Notes: a model not told the origin generated them from the letters alone. Positions 1 to 8,497 are shown, counted from the stretch's first letter. The stretch: 64,000 nt of DNA from Phyllobacterium lublinensis (GCF_020164435.1 NZ_JAIUDQ010000015.1:62001-126000), one strand, 5' to 3'. A program made the numbers and translations.

Positions 1-1
1 C

Positions 2-127
2 CCCGATGTGCTTCTGTCAGGCAATCACGGCGCCATCGAAAAATGGCGGCGAGCGGAAGCGGAGCGCCTGACGCGGGAGAGGCGTCCGGACCTTTGGGCG
101 GCCCAGAACGCGCCCTCAAAAAAATAG
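2..127 (+). CDS. trmD: tRNA (guanine-N1)-methyltransferase TrmD, C-terminal end (5' truncated by window)
   Basis: The first 126 bases are an open frame of 41 codons ending in TAG at 125-127. It reads [20 protein letters not shown] and ends NAPSKK. The LLSGNHxxIxxWRR segment is the conserved C-terminal part of TrmD, the SAM-dependent enzyme that makes m1G37 in tRNAs reading CNN codons. Its place just upstream of rplS on the same strand agrees, because trmD-rplS is a conserved pair. The start lies outside the window. It is too short to name on similarity alone, but position plus motif make the call fairly safe. Confidence 0.85.
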   Translation, partial: PDVLLSGNHGAIEKWRRAEAERLTRERRPDLWAAQNAPSKK

Positions 128-241
128 CCGGCCAAAAAGAATCGCCGCCAGAGGTGACAAACCGGCTTTTATGGTGTATCAGCCCGCCAACTCGGGAAAA
201 CCCGGTCCATTAATCAATGAATGGTGAATTCGCTCCTGCTT

Positions 242-270
242 CCTCCGGAGGCATAGATATGCGGCTGTAA
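242..270 (+). promoter_or_regulatory. trmD-rplS leader with a three-codon upstream ORF and self-complementary Shine-Dalgarno
   Basis: In the 205-base trmD-rplS spacer, the palindrome CCTCCGGAGG (242-251) contains a perfect GGAGG. Seven bases later comes ATG CGG CTG TAA (259-270), a minimal ORF encoding Met-Arg-Leu. The Shine-Dalgarno is stronger than the one in front of rplS itself. Whether it is translated is unknown; it may tune rplS expression or be chance. The rest of the spacer shows no clear terminator. Confidence 0.3.
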
Positions 271-332
271 TTGCTGCGTGCCAAGTGTTGAGCGCTCTGA
301 CTGTTCGAGAAGACAAGAAAAGGATGAAGACG

Positions 333-785
333 ATGACCGTCGAAATTATTCGTCAGCTCGATCTGGAGCAGAGAGCAAAGATCGAAGCAAAGCGCACGCT
401 TCCGGATTTCCGCCCAGGCGACACGGTTCGTGTCAATGTCCGCGTGACGGAAGGTACCCGTACCCGCGTTCAGGCCTATGAAGGCGTTTGCATTGCCCGC
501 AACGGTGCCGGCATCAACGAGAACTTCACTGTTCGCAAGATTTCCTATGGCGAAGGCGTTGAGCGCGTGTTCCCGGTCATTTCGCCGCTCGTCGAAGGCG
601 TTGAAGTTGTTCGCCGCGGCAAGGTTCGCCGCGCCAAGCTGTACTACCTGCGCGGCCTGACGGGTAAGGCTGCCCGTATTGCCGAGAAGAAGGACAACCG
701 CAAGGGTAAGACGGTCGTTCCGGCCACCGGCACTGCCGAGACGGTTACCGAAGCCACGGTTGCCAAGGCACCTGCTGCCGAATAA
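333..785 (+). CDS. rplS: 50S ribosomal protein L19
   Basis: Encodes L19 (150 aa), a large-subunit protein at the 30S-50S interface. The core is intact: [50 protein letters not shown], then [20 protein letters not shown]. An Ala/Thr/Glu-rich tail of about 30 residues follows KKDNRKG, longer than in enteric L19 but common in alphaproteobacteria. I place the start at ATG 333 (MTVEIIRQ), which has AAGGA about 9 bases upstream; ATG 324 lies too close to that site. The gene follows trmD and ends in a strong hairpin terminator. rimM and rpsP, its usual partners, are not contiguous inside this window (rpsP is at 50219-50638). Confidence 0.97.
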   Translation: MTVEIIRQLDLEQRAKIEAKRTLPDFRPGDTVRVNVRVTEGTRTRVQAYEGVCIARNGAGINENFTVRKISYGEGVERVFPVISPLVEGVEVVRRGKVRRAKLYYLRGLTGKAARIAEKKDNRKGKTVVPATGTAETVTEATVAKAPAAE

Positions 786-806
786 GTGCGGCCTGCATGG
801 AATTCG

Positions 807-836
807 AAAAAGGCGGTCTTCGGGCCGCCTTTTTTA
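807..836 (+). terminator. Rho-independent terminator of rplS
   Basis: GGCGGTC (812-818) and GGCCGCC (823-829, with one G-T pair) form a stem closed by a C(TTCG)G tetraloop. An A-run before it extends the pairing, and six T's follow (830-835). This is a textbook intrinsic terminator 26 bases after the rplS stop. Confidence 0.93.
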
Positions 837-950
837 TTTCGCGCTCGGCTCACTCACCCTTCCCGCAAGACCGACGGCAAGCCAAGGGATTGACGCGCCG
901 GTGACAAGGTGAAATCTGTTGCGCACGCGAACACGTGACAGGGGTTTGAG

Positions 951-1745
951 ATGAACTTGCGATCCGTTCTTTTGGCAGGGCTGATGCTCGCCGTAACGCC
1001 ATTCTCCGCCGTAGCTGCCGATCTGCCCGATCTTGGTGGCAAACAGGTTACCGTTGTAACGGAGAACGCCTACCCACCTCTGCAATTCGTCGACCCGAAG
1101 ACCAGCAAGCCGGTCGGATGGGAGTATGATGCGATGAACGAGATCGCCAAGCGGCTCAATCTCAAGATCGAATATCTGAACACGAGCTGGGACGCGATGA
1201 TCCAGGCTGTTTCGGACAACCAGTATCAAATTGGCATGACCGGCATTACCATCAATGACGAACGCAAGCAGAAGGTCGACTTCTCGGACCCCTACATGCG
1301 CTCTGAGCAGTTCATGCTGGTGCGCAGCGATGACAATCGCTTCTCTGACGCCAAAAGCTTTGCCGAAACCAAGGATACGCTCGTTGGAGCGCAGCCAGGC
1401 ACGACCAATTTCTACGTAGCCGTCTACAACGTCCTGGATGGCAACGAGCAAAATCCGCGTATCAAGCTGTTCGAAACATTCGGCGCGACCATCCAGGCTC
1501 TCAAGACCGGGGATGTCGACCTTGTTCTGACCGACAGTACCGCCGGCAAGGGCTATGTCGACGCGTCGGGCGGCGCCTTGAAGCTTGTTGGAGGACCGCT
1601 TGGGGCCGAGGATTTCGGCTTCATTTTTCCCAAGGGTTCGGATCTTGTTGCGCCGGTCAATGCGGCCATTGCCGCTCTGAAGGCCGATGGCACATTCGAC
1701 GCGCTCAACAAGAAATGGTTCCTTGACTACAAGCTTGGCCAGTAA
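951..1745 (+). CDS. Amino-acid ABC transporter substrate-binding protein (SBP family 3)
   Basis: Periplasmic polar-amino-acid binding protein of 264 aa. Residues 1-23 form a signal peptide (hydrophobic LLAGLMLAVTPF, cleavage likely after SAVA). The mature part has family-3 hallmarks: VTENAYPPLQFVDPKTSKPVGWEYD near residues 36-60, the WDAMIQAVSDNQYQIGMTGITI block, and FSDPYMRSEQFMLV. It delivers ligand to the permease encoded 8 bases downstream. The ligand cannot be read from sequence; cystine, arginine or another polar amino acid are all possible. No ABC ATPase gene lies in this cluster, so the ATPase must come from elsewhere. Confidence 0.93.
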   Translation: MNLRSVLLAGLMLAVTPFSAVAADLPDLGGKQVTVVTENAYPPLQFVDPKTSKPVGWEYDAMNEIAKRLNLKIEYLNTSWDAMIQAVSDNQYQIGMTGITINDERKQKVDFSDPYMRSEQFMLVRSDDNRFSDAKSFAETKDTLVGAQPGTTNFYVAVYNVLDGNEQNPRIKLFETFGATIQALKTGDVDLVLTDSTAGKGYVDASGGALKLVGGPLGAEDFGFIFPKGSDLVAPVNAAIAALKADGTFDALNKKWFLDYKLGQ

Positions 1746-1753
1746 GCTGAATA

Positions 1754-2578
1754 GTGGCCGATAGCACGCAGAATAGGAATTCTTCCGAACGGATGGATTT
1801 CCCATGGTGGTTGTTGGCAGCGGTGGCAATTGCCATAGCGCTGGGCATAGCCATCCTGGTCAGCCCGATCTACGGGCAGGTCTTCTCGACGGTATCCCAA
1901 GGCATCTGGATCACCGTCTGGGTTTCGCTGCTTGCCTTCGTCCTCGCTTCGCTGCTCGGTCTGCTTCTGGCCGTGATGAGCTTGTCCAACCATATCGCCG
2001 TGAGGCAGATCGCAAGGTTTTATGTCGAGATCATGCGTGGAATTCCGCTGCTGGTGCTCTTGTTCTACATTGCCTTCGTCGGTGCGCCGGCCGTTGTCGC
2101 ACTGTGGAATCTCGTTACCCTGCCCCTGCAGAGCGCCGGTTTCATCGACCCCATGCAGGTTCGTGATTTTTCGCTGCTTTGGCGCGCCATCATTGCGCTC
2201 ATGCTCGCCTATGCGGCCTTTCTTGCCGAGATCTTCCGTGCCGGAATCCAGGCCGTGGACCACGGACAGATCGAGGCGGCAAAGGCTGTCGGCCTCAAAC
2301 GATTTCAACGCTTTCGCCTCATCATCATGCCACAGGCCATCCGCATCATCCTCCCGCCCTATGGCAATGATTTCATTTCGATGGTCAAGGATTCCTCGCT
2401 GGTATCGGTGCTGGGTGTCGTCGACGTCACGCAGATGGGCAAGGTCTATGCCTCCGGATCCTTCCGCTTCTTCGAAACCTATTCTGTCGTTGCCTATGTC
2501 TACCTGATCCTGACGATAAGCCTGTCGCTCGGGTTGCGCTGGGTGGAGCGCCGGTTGGGCCGGGCCGCGCGTGGGTGA
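1754..2578 (+). CDS. Polar amino-acid ABC transporter permease (HisM/GlnP type)
   Basis: Inner-membrane permease of 274 aa with about five or six hydrophobic spans. The cytoplasmic EAA loop is clear: [20 protein letters not shown] followed by [10 protein letters not shown], the site that contacts the ATPase. [20 protein letters not shown] is typical of the HisM/GlnP family. The longest frame starts at GTG 1754; ATG 1793 (MDFPWWLL) is a plausible alternative just before the first span. It is co-transcribed with the binding protein. Only one permease is present, so the transporter probably works as a homodimer. After it comes leuC, not an ATPase. Confidence 0.92.
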   Translation: MADSTQNRNSSERMDFPWWLLAAVAIAIALGIAILVSPIYGQVFSTVSQGIWITVWVSLLAFVLASLLGLLLAVMSLSNHIAVRQIARFYVEIMRGIPLLVLLFYIAFVGAPAVVALWNLVTLPLQSAGFIDPMQVRDFSLLWRAIIALMLAYAAFLAEIFRAGIQAVDHGQIEAAKAVGLKRFQRFRLIIMPQAIRIILPPYGNDFISMVKDSSLVSVLGVVDVTQMGKVYASGSFRFFETYSVVAYVYLILTISLSLGLRWVERRLGRAARG

Positions 2579-2662
2579 CATGGAGAGTGCTGTAATCAGG
2601 CTTTGACCCGTCCTTGAAGAGCGGCGCATTGTCGCCGGAATATTACTTTTTTCGCTTGTTTC

Positions 2663-2696
2663 TTGACGTAAGTGGACCTCGAGTGCATATGTCCAC
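2663..2696 (+). promoter_or_regulatory. Candidate leuC promoter with overlapping inverted repeat
   Basis: TTGACG (2663-2668) and CATATG (2686-2691) are spaced 17 bases apart and fit a vegetative promoter with a weak -10. GTGGAC (2672-2677) and GTCCAC (2691-2696) form a 6-base inverted repeat that spans the spacer and the edge of the -10, a good place for a repressor. The regulator is unknown. The leuC ATG lies 41 bases after the repeat. Confidence 0.45.
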
Positions 2697-2737
2697 GAAA
2701 TAATTGTAAAGCACGAAACCGTGCCGAGGATATCGCC

Positions 2738-4147
2738 ATGACTGCGCCACGTACACTTTATGACAAGATATGGGATGACCATCTGGTTGATCAGCAGGAT
2801 GACGGCACGTGCCTCCTCTATATCGATCGCCATCTTGTGCATGAGGTGACCAGCCCGCAGGCTTTCGAAGGCCTGCGTGTAGCGGGTCGCAAGGTTCGCC
2901 ATCCTGAGAAGACGCTGGCAGTGGTCGACCACAACGTGCCGACCTCACCGGACCGCATCCACGGAATCAAGAACGAGGAAAGCCGCATTCAGGTCGAGGC
3001 GCTCGCCAGGAATGCCGCGGATTTCGGCGTCGAATATTACTCCGAGAAGGATATCCGCCAGGGTATCGTTCATATTATCGGACCCGAGCAGGGCTTCACA
3101 CTGCCAGGCATGACGATTGTCTGCGGCGACAGCCACACCTCCACCCACGGCGCCTTCGGCGCGCTGGCGCATGGCATCGGCACATCCGAAGTCGAGCATG
3201 TTCTCGCCACCCAGACGCTGATCCAGTCGAAAGCCAAGAACATGCTGGTGCGTGTCGATGGCGTTCTGCCGGCCGGGGTTACCGCCAAGGACATCATCCT
3301 TGCCATCATCGGCGAGATCGGGACCGCTGGCGGCACCGGCTATGTCATCGAATATGCTGGCGAAGCCATTCGCGCACTGTCGATGGAGGGCCGCATGACG
3401 ATCTGCAACATGTCGATCGAAGGTGGTGCCCGTGCCGGCTTGATCGCACCAGACGAAACCACATTCGCCTACGTCAAAGGCAAGCCGCGGGCGCCAAAGG
3501 GTGCCGCCTTCGAACAGGCGGTCGAATACTGGAAAACGCTGAAGAGCGATGAGGGCGCCCATTTCGACAAGGTGGTCGTGCTGAATGCGGCTGATCTGCC
3601 GCCGATCGTTTCCTGGGGCTCATCACCGGAAGATGTCATCTCCGTCACTGGCGCGGTACCCAATCCCGATGAGATTGCCGACGAAACGAAGCGCTCGTCG
3701 AAATGGCGTGCGCTCGACTATATGGGCCTGAAGCCGGGCACGCCCATCACCGATATCAAGCTCGACCGCGTGTTCATCGGTTCCTGTACCAATGGCCGCA
3801 TCGAGGATCTGCGTGAAGTCGCCAAGGTTGTCGAGGGCCGCAAGGTCAGCGAGACGGTTGCTGCCATGATCGTTCCGGGCTCGGGCCTCGTCAAGGAACA
3901 GGCGGAAGCCGAGGGCCTCGACAAGATTTTCAAGGCAGCCGGATTTGACTGGCGCGAACCGGGATGCTCCATGTGCCTTGCCATGAATGATGACCGGCTG
4001 AAGCCGGGCGAGCGCTGTGCGTCGACGTCCAATCGCAACTTCGAAGGCCGCCAGGGTTTCAAGGGCCGCACGCATCTCGTTTCGCCAGCCATGGCCGCAG
4101 CGGCGGCGATTGCCGGTCACTTCGTCGATATCCGCGAGTGGAAGTAA
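2738..4147 (+). CDS. leuC: 3-isopropylmalate dehydratase large subunit
   Basis: LeuC (469 aa) isomerises 2-isopropylmalate to 3-isopropylmalate in leucine synthesis, with LeuD as small subunit and a [4Fe-4S] cluster. Aconitase-family signatures are intact: [28 protein letters not shown] near residues 130-157, the cluster Cys in [14 protein letters not shown], and [11 protein letters not shown] near the C-terminus with the other two Cys. Length is normal. The start at ATG 2738 ([12 protein letters not shown]) matches the family N-terminus; the longer frame from 2672 adds residues unlike LeuC. leuD is not next to it, which is common in this order. Confidence 0.97.
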   Translation: MTAPRTLYDKIWDDHLVDQQDDGTCLLYIDRHLVHEVTSPQAFEGLRVAGRKVRHPEKTLAVVDHNVPTSPDRIHGIKNEESRIQVEALARNAADFGVEYYSEKDIRQGIVHIIGPEQGFTLPGMTIVCGDSHTSTHGAFGALAHGIGTSEVEHVLATQTLIQSKAKNMLVRVDGVLPAGVTAKDIILAIIGEIGTAGGTGYVIEYAGEAIRALSMEGRMTICNMSIEGGARAGLIAPDETTFAYVKGKPRAPKGAAFEQAVEYWKTLKSDEGAHFDKVVVLNAADLPPIVSWGSSPEDVISVTGAVPNPDEIADETKRSSKWRALDYMGLKPGTPITDIKLDRVFIGSCTNGRIEDLREVAKVVEGRKVSETVAAMIVPGSGLVKEQAEAEGLDKIFKAAGFDWREPGCSMCLAMNDDRLKPGERCASTSNRNFEGRQGFKGRTHLVSPAMAAAAAIAGHFVDIREWK

Positions 4148-4161
4148 CGTCTGCTTATTGT

Positions 4162-4221
4162 CGCGAATTGATTCGCGGCTACACACCCACCGCTCCGTCA
4201 TCCTCGGGCTTGACCCGAGGA
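4162..4221. repeat. Intergenic palindromes between convergent leuC and queF
   Basis: Two hairpins lie in the 147-base spacer between convergent genes. CGCGAAT (4162-4168) pairs with ATTCGCG (4171-4177). CCTCGGG (4202-4208) pairs with CCCGAGG (4214-4220) around CTTGA. The second, with its flank (GTCATCCTCGGGCTTGACCC), resembles a short palindromic element I know to be widespread in alphaproteobacterial intergenic DNA. Neither has a T-run, so I call them repeats rather than terminators, although they could act as such. Confidence 0.55.
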
Positions 4222-4294
4222 ACCATCTCTTAACTGCACCCCCGGTTAACTCCGAGCCTACTCGATGGGGGTGAACAGGGGAGAGGCGAGATAT

Positions 4295-4753
4295 TCAACG
4301 CCCCCGATAACTCGGCACACCCTGATCGGGCAGCCACAGGCCATCCGGCACCGGCCCGGTTTGCCAGAATACGTCGATCGGAATGCCGCCGCGCGGATAC
4401 CAGTAGCCGCCGATGCGCAGCCACAAGGGCTTGACCGCTTCCACGATACGCTTGCCGATGTTGACAGTGCAATCCTCATGGAACGCGCCGTGGTTGCGGA
4501 AGCTGCCAAGAAACAACTTCAACGACTTGGATTCGACAAGGGTTTGGTCCGGCGCATAATCGATGACAAGGTGACCGAAATCCGGCTGGCCGGTCACCGG
4601 GCAAAGCGAAGTAAATTCCGGGCAGGCAAATCGTGCGAGGAAAAGCGTGCCGGCCTGTGGATTGGGCACGGCGTCAAGCACCGCCTCGTCAGGATGCTGC
4701 GGGATTCTCACGTCCTTGCCAAGCATCGTCGCCTGTTCTGCATAGTGACTCAT
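4295..4753 (-). CDS. queF: NADPH-dependent preQ0 reductase (7-cyano-7-deazaguanine reductase)
   Basis: QueF (152 aa) reduces the nitrile of preQ0 to the amine of preQ1, the base later inserted into tRNA for queuosine. It is the short, single-domain YkvM-type form. The catalytic pair is visible in [17 protein letters not shown]: Cys51, which forms the thioimide, and Asp58 seven residues later. The [20 protein letters not shown] block binds substrate. The start at 4753 (MSHYAEQA) overlaps the queD stop by four bases, so the two are translationally coupled in a queD-queF order. Confidence 0.96.
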   Translation of the reverse strand: MSHYAEQATMLGKDVRIPQHPDEAVLDAVPNPQAGTLFLARFACPEFTSLCPVTGQPDFGHLVIDYAPDQTLVESKSLKLFLGSFRNHGAFHEDCTVNIGKRIVEAVKPLWLRIGGYWYPRGGIPIDVFWQTGPVPDGLWLPDQGVPSYRGR

Positions 4754-5136
4754 GCTGCTGTCCTTTCCATCTCGAATTCGCCCTGGTATTCGCAGCCTTC
4801 GCCGCACGTATCGCGATAGACGCCGACCTGCGCCAGACCGGGCAGGACACGGGCAAAATGCCGCCACAACCAGATGGCGATGTTCTCGAGCGTCGGCGTC
4901 TCAAGCCCGCTGATCTCGTTGAGATAGCGGTGATCGAGTATTTCGAGGGCACTGTCGAAGGCGTCTTTCACCGCCCCGAGGTCGGAAATGAGGCCAGTCT
5001 GCGCATCCGGCTTGCCGTCCAGCGTCACGCGAACGCGGAAACTGTGGCCATGCAGGCGCGTGTTGACATGTCCGTCGGGAAAAATATGCGGCAAATGATG
5101 GGCCGCTTCGAACGTGAATTCGTTGAAGATTCTCAT
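4750..5136 (-). CDS. queD: 6-carboxy-tetrahydropterin synthase family protein QueD, lacking the canonical catalytic Cys
   Basis: 128-aa QueD/PTPS-family enzyme that turns dihydroneopterin triphosphate into 6-carboxytetrahydropterin, the second step to preQ0. The zinc ligands are present: His in FEAAHHLPH (about 13) and HGH at 29-31. The DH pair in LDHRYLN is also present. From memory, E. coli QueD has CxxxHGH with catalytic Cys27 and a Glu in ETCTAGC. Here the Cys position is Asn25 (VNTRLHGH) and the Glu position is Asp (RDTCGEGC). Context (queE, queC, queF) strongly supports the queuosine role, so this is probably a variant QueD rather than a dead one. Confidence 0.9.
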   Translation of the reverse strand: MRIFNEFTFEAAHHLPHIFPDGHVNTRLHGHSFRVRVTLDGKPDAQTGLISDLGAVKDAFDSALEILDHRYLNEISGLETPTLENIAIWLWRHFARVLPGLAQVGVYRDTCGEGCEYQGEFEMERTAA

Positions 5137-5221
5137 GGATGCTCCGTCAGCTCTGGCGCAATACAGGCGCCCGCCAAAGCAATTCCAGCAACGGGAACTG
5201 CGGTCAATAAAGAGCCTGCCA

Positions 5222-5881
5222 TCAGGGCAAGCCGATCAATTTATGTGTCTGCGTGCTCAGCCGCCAAAGCGGGTGAGCGAGGCAATAGGCCGCTGCAGAT
5301 GCCACATGCGAGGCGGTTTGCGCCGGATCACCGATGACGTCAAGAGGTTGCAAATAGAAATGCTGGAAGGAAAGGTGCTCGAAACGCGATGGATGAGTCT
5401 CGGCTTGCGCTTGTGGAAAAACAAGCTTGAGCTCGTTGCCGCGGGTCTGCACCAATGGCGCATCGGCCTTGGGCGAGACGCAGATCCAGTCGATCCCTTC
5501 CGGCGCGGCGATGGTTCCATTGGTCTCGACGCCCACTTCGAGGCCGCGTGCATGGAAAGCCTCGATCAAGGGCGTGTCGAGCTGGAGCAGCGGTTCCCCG
5601 CCCGTGCAGATGACATAGGGCTTCGCGCCCGAATTTCGTGTGGCTGGCCAATGCGCCGCAACGGCATCGGCAAGGGCATTGGCGGTCTTGAATTTGCCGC
5701 CGCCCGGCCCATTCACGCCGACGAAGTCCGTATCGCAGAACTGGCAGACCGCTTCCGTCCGGTCGCGCTCCAGGCCCGACCACAAATTGCAGCCGGCAAA
5801 GCGCATGAATACCGCGGCCCGGCCAGTATGATTACCCTCGCCCTGCAGTGTCAGGTAGATCTCCTTGACGGCGTAGGTCAT
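5222..5881 (-). CDS. queE: 7-carboxy-7-deazaguanine synthase (radical SAM)
   Basis: QueE (219 aa) is the radical-SAM enzyme that contracts carboxytetrahydropterin to 7-carboxy-7-deazaguanine. Its cluster motif is the unusual CX14CX2C: the first Cys is in FAGCNLW and the other two in CQFCDTDF, exactly 14 residues on. [20 protein letters not shown] precedes it, and CTGGEPLLQ (SAM binding) follows near residue 100. The start at 5881 ([16 protein letters not shown]) overlaps the queC stop by four bases. An 85-base gap separates its stop from queD. Confidence 0.95.
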   Translation of the reverse strand: MTYAVKEIYLTLQGEGNHTGRAAVFMRFAGCNLWSGLERDRTEAVCQFCDTDFVGVNGPGGGKFKTANALADAVAAHWPATRNSGAKPYVICTGGEPLLQLDTPLIEAFHARGLEVGVETNGTIAAPEGIDWICVSPKADAPLVQTRGNELKLVFPQAQAETHPSRFEHLSFQHFYLQPLDVIGDPAQTASHVASAAAYCLAHPLWRLSTQTHKLIGLP

Positions 5882-6588
5882 GCGGCTTCCGCCTTGAACT
5901 TCTGCCACCCTGCCGCGCGCAATTCGCACGCCGGGCAGTTGCCGCAGCCATATCCCCACGCGTGCCGCCTGGAGCGGTCGCCGAGATAACACGTATGGGT
6001 TTTCTCGACGATGAGATCGAGGAGGTTCTGGCCGCCAATATTTTGTGCCAGCGCAAAGGTCTCGGCCTTGTCCAGCCACATCAAGGGCGTCTCAATGGTG
6101 ACGCGACGGTCGAGGCCAAGCGAAAGCGCTGCCTGTAGCGCTTTCAGCGTGTCGTCACGGCAGTCGGGATAGCCGGAATAGTCGGTCTCGCACATGCCGC
6201 CGACGATAACCCGCAACCGGCGCCGGTAGGCGAGTGCTCCGGCAAGTGTAAAGAACAGGAGATTGCGGCCGGGTACAAAGGTATTGGGCAGGCCATTCTC
6301 CGCCATTTCGATAGCGATGTCGTCCAGCATGGCCGATGCGCCAAGTTGGCCCACAATGTTCGCATCGAGCATGTGATCGTCGCCCAGCCGCTGCGCCCAT
6401 TGCGGAAATCCCTCGGCGATCGCGGTGCGAAATTCACGGCGTACCTCGAGCTCGATCCTGTGGCGCTGGCCATAATCGAAGCCGACGGTCTCGACGCGGT
6501 CGAAATTGGACAATGCCCAAGCGAGACATGTGGCGGAATCCTGTCCCCCGGAAAACAGGACGAGCGCGCCGTCTAGATTGCGAGCCAT
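5878..6588 (-). CDS. queC: 7-cyano-7-deazaguanine synthase
   Basis: QueC (236 aa) converts 7-carboxy-7-deazaguanine to preQ0 using ATP and ammonia. The PP-loop ATPase motif SGGQDSATC lies at residues 13-21. The C-terminal zinc site is intact: a Cys in THTCYLGD, then [11 protein letters not shown]. It is the first gene of a minus-strand run queC-queE-queD-queF, so the whole path from the pterin intermediate to preQ1 is here; the GTP cyclohydrolase step is not in the window. Its leader can fold over the ribosome-binding site. Confidence 0.96.
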   Translation of the reverse strand: MARNLDGALVLFSGGQDSATCLAWALSNFDRVETVGFDYGQRHRIELEVRREFRTAIAEGFPQWAQRLGDDHMLDANIVGQLGASAMLDDIAIEMAENGLPNTFVPGRNLLFFTLAGALAYRRRLRVIVGGMCETDYSGYPDCRDDTLKALQAALSLGLDRRVTIETPLMWLDKAETFALAQNIGGQNLLDLIVEKTHTCYLGDRSRRHAWGYGCGNCPACELRAAGWQKFKAEAA

Positions 6589-6595
6589 ATTGCTA

Positions 6596-6638
6596 CCTCG
6601 TTGAAAGCGGCCCCAATACAGGGCGCAGCCAACCGAGG
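6596..6638 (-). promoter_or_regulatory. Hairpin leader of queC that covers the Shine-Dalgarno
   Basis: On the minus strand, CCTCG (6634-6638) plus TTG (6630-6632), with one bulged G, pairs with CAACGAGG (6596-6603). That GAGG is the ribosome-binding site of queC, whose ATG lies at 6588. Inside, GCGCCC (6621-6626) can pair with the GGGGC run at 6608-6614. The shape would suit translational control, for example by preQ1 or preQ0, but it does not match the preQ1-I pattern as I remember it. Sensing is speculation; the pairing is directly visible. Confidence 0.4.
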
Positions 6639-6661
6639 CAAATCAAATCTTGCTATGGAAC

Positions 6662-7066
6662 CTAGTCGCAGCCGGGATGGCCAAGCACCGGTGTTTCATT
6701 CCGGTCAAGACCATACATGTAACCCCGGCCCTGAATCACAAACGGGCTGTTGCATCCACCAGTATTGGGAGCGGGGACGACACCTACGACGAGTGGGTCA
6801 CTCACTGGCGAAATGACCGCCGGTCCCTTGCCGCGCTTGTAGACCGGTACCTGCCGCCGGATATCACGGCCGAGCTTGTCGGATCGCGCTGCTGCGGCAC
6901 CGACAAACACAATCTTGGGGCCGCCGGGCTCGTGCAGGATGACATTGCCATATTCGTCGCCGTAGCTATTGCCGGGATTGAAACCATCTGCCGCCGCAAG
7001 CTGCGAACTGGTCACAAGCGCCAGTGACGCCAGCACCGAGCAGGTTAGATTCTTCTTCTGGAACAT
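6662..7066 (-). CDS. Small secreted protein of unknown function
   Basis: A 134-aa protein with a clear signal peptide (residues 1-26: MFQKKN, then a hydrophobic stretch ending QLAAA). The mature part has several Gly/Pro-rich segments and two Cys near the end (GGCNSPF, HPGCD) that could form a disulfide. No catalytic motif is visible and I do not recognise the family. The start is ATG 7066. It lies upstream of queC on the same strand with a 73-base gap, but nothing links it to queuosine. A periplasmic or outer-surface location is likely. Confidence 0.7.
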   Translation of the reverse strand: MFQKKNLTCSVLASLALVTSSQLAAADGFNPGNSYGDEYGNVILHEPGGPKIVFVGAAAARSDKLGRDIRRQVPVYKRGKGPAVISPVSDPLVVGVVPAPNTGGCNSPFVIQGRGYMYGLDRNETPVLGHPGCD

Positions 7067-7239
7067 GGCGACCCTCGATCGTCGAATTTGTCTACTGGCC
7101 AGATTAACCCTTTATTAACAATTGTCATCTGCCCAAAGTCTAATCAAATCGATTTTCATCCCGGGTGCAGGTTGACGGGCGCGATGCAATCAACCAATCC
7201 TCAGGGCAAACGAGCAGGCATGAAGGGACGGAAGCAATC

Positions 7240-7713
7240 ATGAGCAAAAAGACTGCAGATGAACACGCCATCGACATTTCCCTGTTGCACCTGAGCGATG
7301 CCCATGAATTCGCGCCGCTGCTCGCCAGTTATGCGCAGGCGCTGAAGCGTGGAGCTCCACGCCGTCCGGATGATTACTACGCGGAAAATCTCTTGCGTGA
7401 CCGGGCTGCGGAGATCGCCGGGGCACGACTCGATGGTCAACTCGTCGGTTTTGTCATTTTCTACGATCTGCCCGAGCCGGTTTCCGGGATGCGGGCGGGC
7501 CAGGTGGATCACATCTATGTCCATCATGACCACCGCGGCAAGGGCATCGCCAAGGCGCTGATCGACGTGCTTGCCGACAAGGCAGAAGAGCGGGGTTGGA
7601 CAAAGCTCTCGCTCAATGCACCGCGCGTTCCGGAAGATGGGCGCAAGCTTTATGAACAGGTCGCGGCTCCCGCCGACTGGACCAGCTTCATCATTCGCTT
7701 CGGAAATCAATAG
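7240..7713 (+). CDS. GNAT-family N-acetyltransferase
   Basis: A 157-aa GNAT acetyltransferase. The acetyl-CoA binding motif A is visible: VDHIYVHHDHRGKGIAKALI near residues 88-107 (the RGKGIA loop holds the pyrophosphate), followed by LNAPRVPEDGRKLYEQVAAP. The acceptor cannot be predicted. The start at ATG 7240 (MSKKTADEH) is preferred; the frame can be extended upstream to 7165 but without family-like sequence. It stands alone, transcribed toward sdhCDAB with a 372-base gap between. Confidence 0.85.
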   Translation: MSKKTADEHAIDISLLHLSDAHEFAPLLASYAQALKRGAPRRPDDYYAENLLRDRAAEIAGARLDGQLVGFVIFYDLPEPVSGMRAGQVDHIYVHHDHRGKGIAKALIDVLADKAEERGWTKLSLNAPRVPEDGRKLYEQVAAPADWTSFIIRFGNQ

Positions 7714-8085
7714 GCAAAGTTCCGATGAAGGGTGCCGCCGTGCTGGCGGCATCCTGCAAGCGACCCGCCCTGTCGCATACAAACACGACCGGAGCGACCT
7801 CGAATTGGACGATCGGAGCATATTCCGGGTTGACTCACGCAATTATTTTTTGCATCACACCGTGTCAGAAAAAGACACTTTCGAGACTGTTTTGAGAGCT
7901 TTAAACGATTGAATTTTAAGCAAAAACCTTATTGACTTGCTATTGGTGCCAATTCGCCGCATGAGGGGGTCGAATGGGGCTTTGACGCAGTGCAAAAACC
8001 GGATTAAAACCCTTCTAAATTGCCTCTATCCAGCCTTTTCGGCCCTGCCCGCCAGTTCAGGCGCGGCGCTACTCTTGGGGACGCT
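7714..8085 (+). promoter_or_regulatory. Long untranslated region upstream of sdhC
   Basis: 372 bases without a gene. It holds GCCGCC (7734-7739) facing GGCGGC with no T-run, a weak end for the GNAT gene. It also holds a perfect GTGTC (7862-7866) / GACAC (7874-7878) inverted repeat in an AT-rich stretch (7840-7935), which is where I would look for the sdh promoter. I could not fit a convincing -35/-10 pair. I see no small gene. Confidence 0.35.
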
Positions 8086-8484
8086 ATGAGCAAGACAACA
8101 CTCCATGCAAACCGGCCACTGTCGCCGCATTTGCAAATCTACAAGCCGATTCCAACCATGGTCATGTCCATCGTCCACCGCATCACCGGAGGAGCGCTCT
8201 ATTTCGGCACATTGCTGGTTGCCTGGTGGCTGATCGCGGCAGCGACGAATGAAGACTATTTCAATTTCGTCAACGCGATCTACGGCTCATGGATCGGCCT
8301 CCTTGTCCTCCTCGGATATACGTGGGCGCTTCTCCATCACATGATTGGCGGCATCCGCCACCTGATCTGGGATACGGGGCGCGGCCTGGAAAAAGAGACC
8401 ACCACGAAGATGGCTTGGGCCTCGCTCGTTCTTTCCATCACGTTGACGATCCTCGTCTGGATCGTCGCATTCACAATCGTTTAA
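8086..8484 (+). CDS. sdhC: Succinate dehydrogenase cytochrome b556 subunit
   Basis: SdhC (132 aa) is one of two membrane anchors of complex II and helps bind heme b and ubiquinone. [12 protein letters not shown] is the family signature, followed by [27 protein letters not shown] contains the heme-ligand His region. Three transmembrane helices are visible. The start is ATG 8086 ([11 protein letters not shown]); the longer frame from 8020 is not supported. It leads the sdhCDAB operon, 13 bases before sdhD. Confidence 0.96.
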   Translation: MSKTTLHANRPLSPHLQIYKPIPTMVMSIVHRITGGALYFGTLLVAWWLIAAATNEDYFNFVNAIYGSWIGLLVLLGYTWALLHHMIGGIRHLIWDTGRGLEKETTTKMAWASLVLSITLTILVWIVAFTIV

Positions 8485-8497
8485 AGGAGGCCGAACG

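Noticed and set aside
1727..2932. 401-codon open frame on the minus strand
   Set aside because: Antisense to the permease gene and the leuC start, with His/Gln/Arg-rich text and no family resemblance.
6589..6661. Classical preQ1-I riboswitch before queC
   Set aside because: The short hairpin plus A-rich tail that defines preQ1-I is not present; the structure is kept as a separate candidate.
7932..7960. Sigma-70 promoter for sdhC from TTGACT at 7932-7937
   Set aside because: At 17 bases spacing the -10 position reads CGCCGC, which is not promoter-like.
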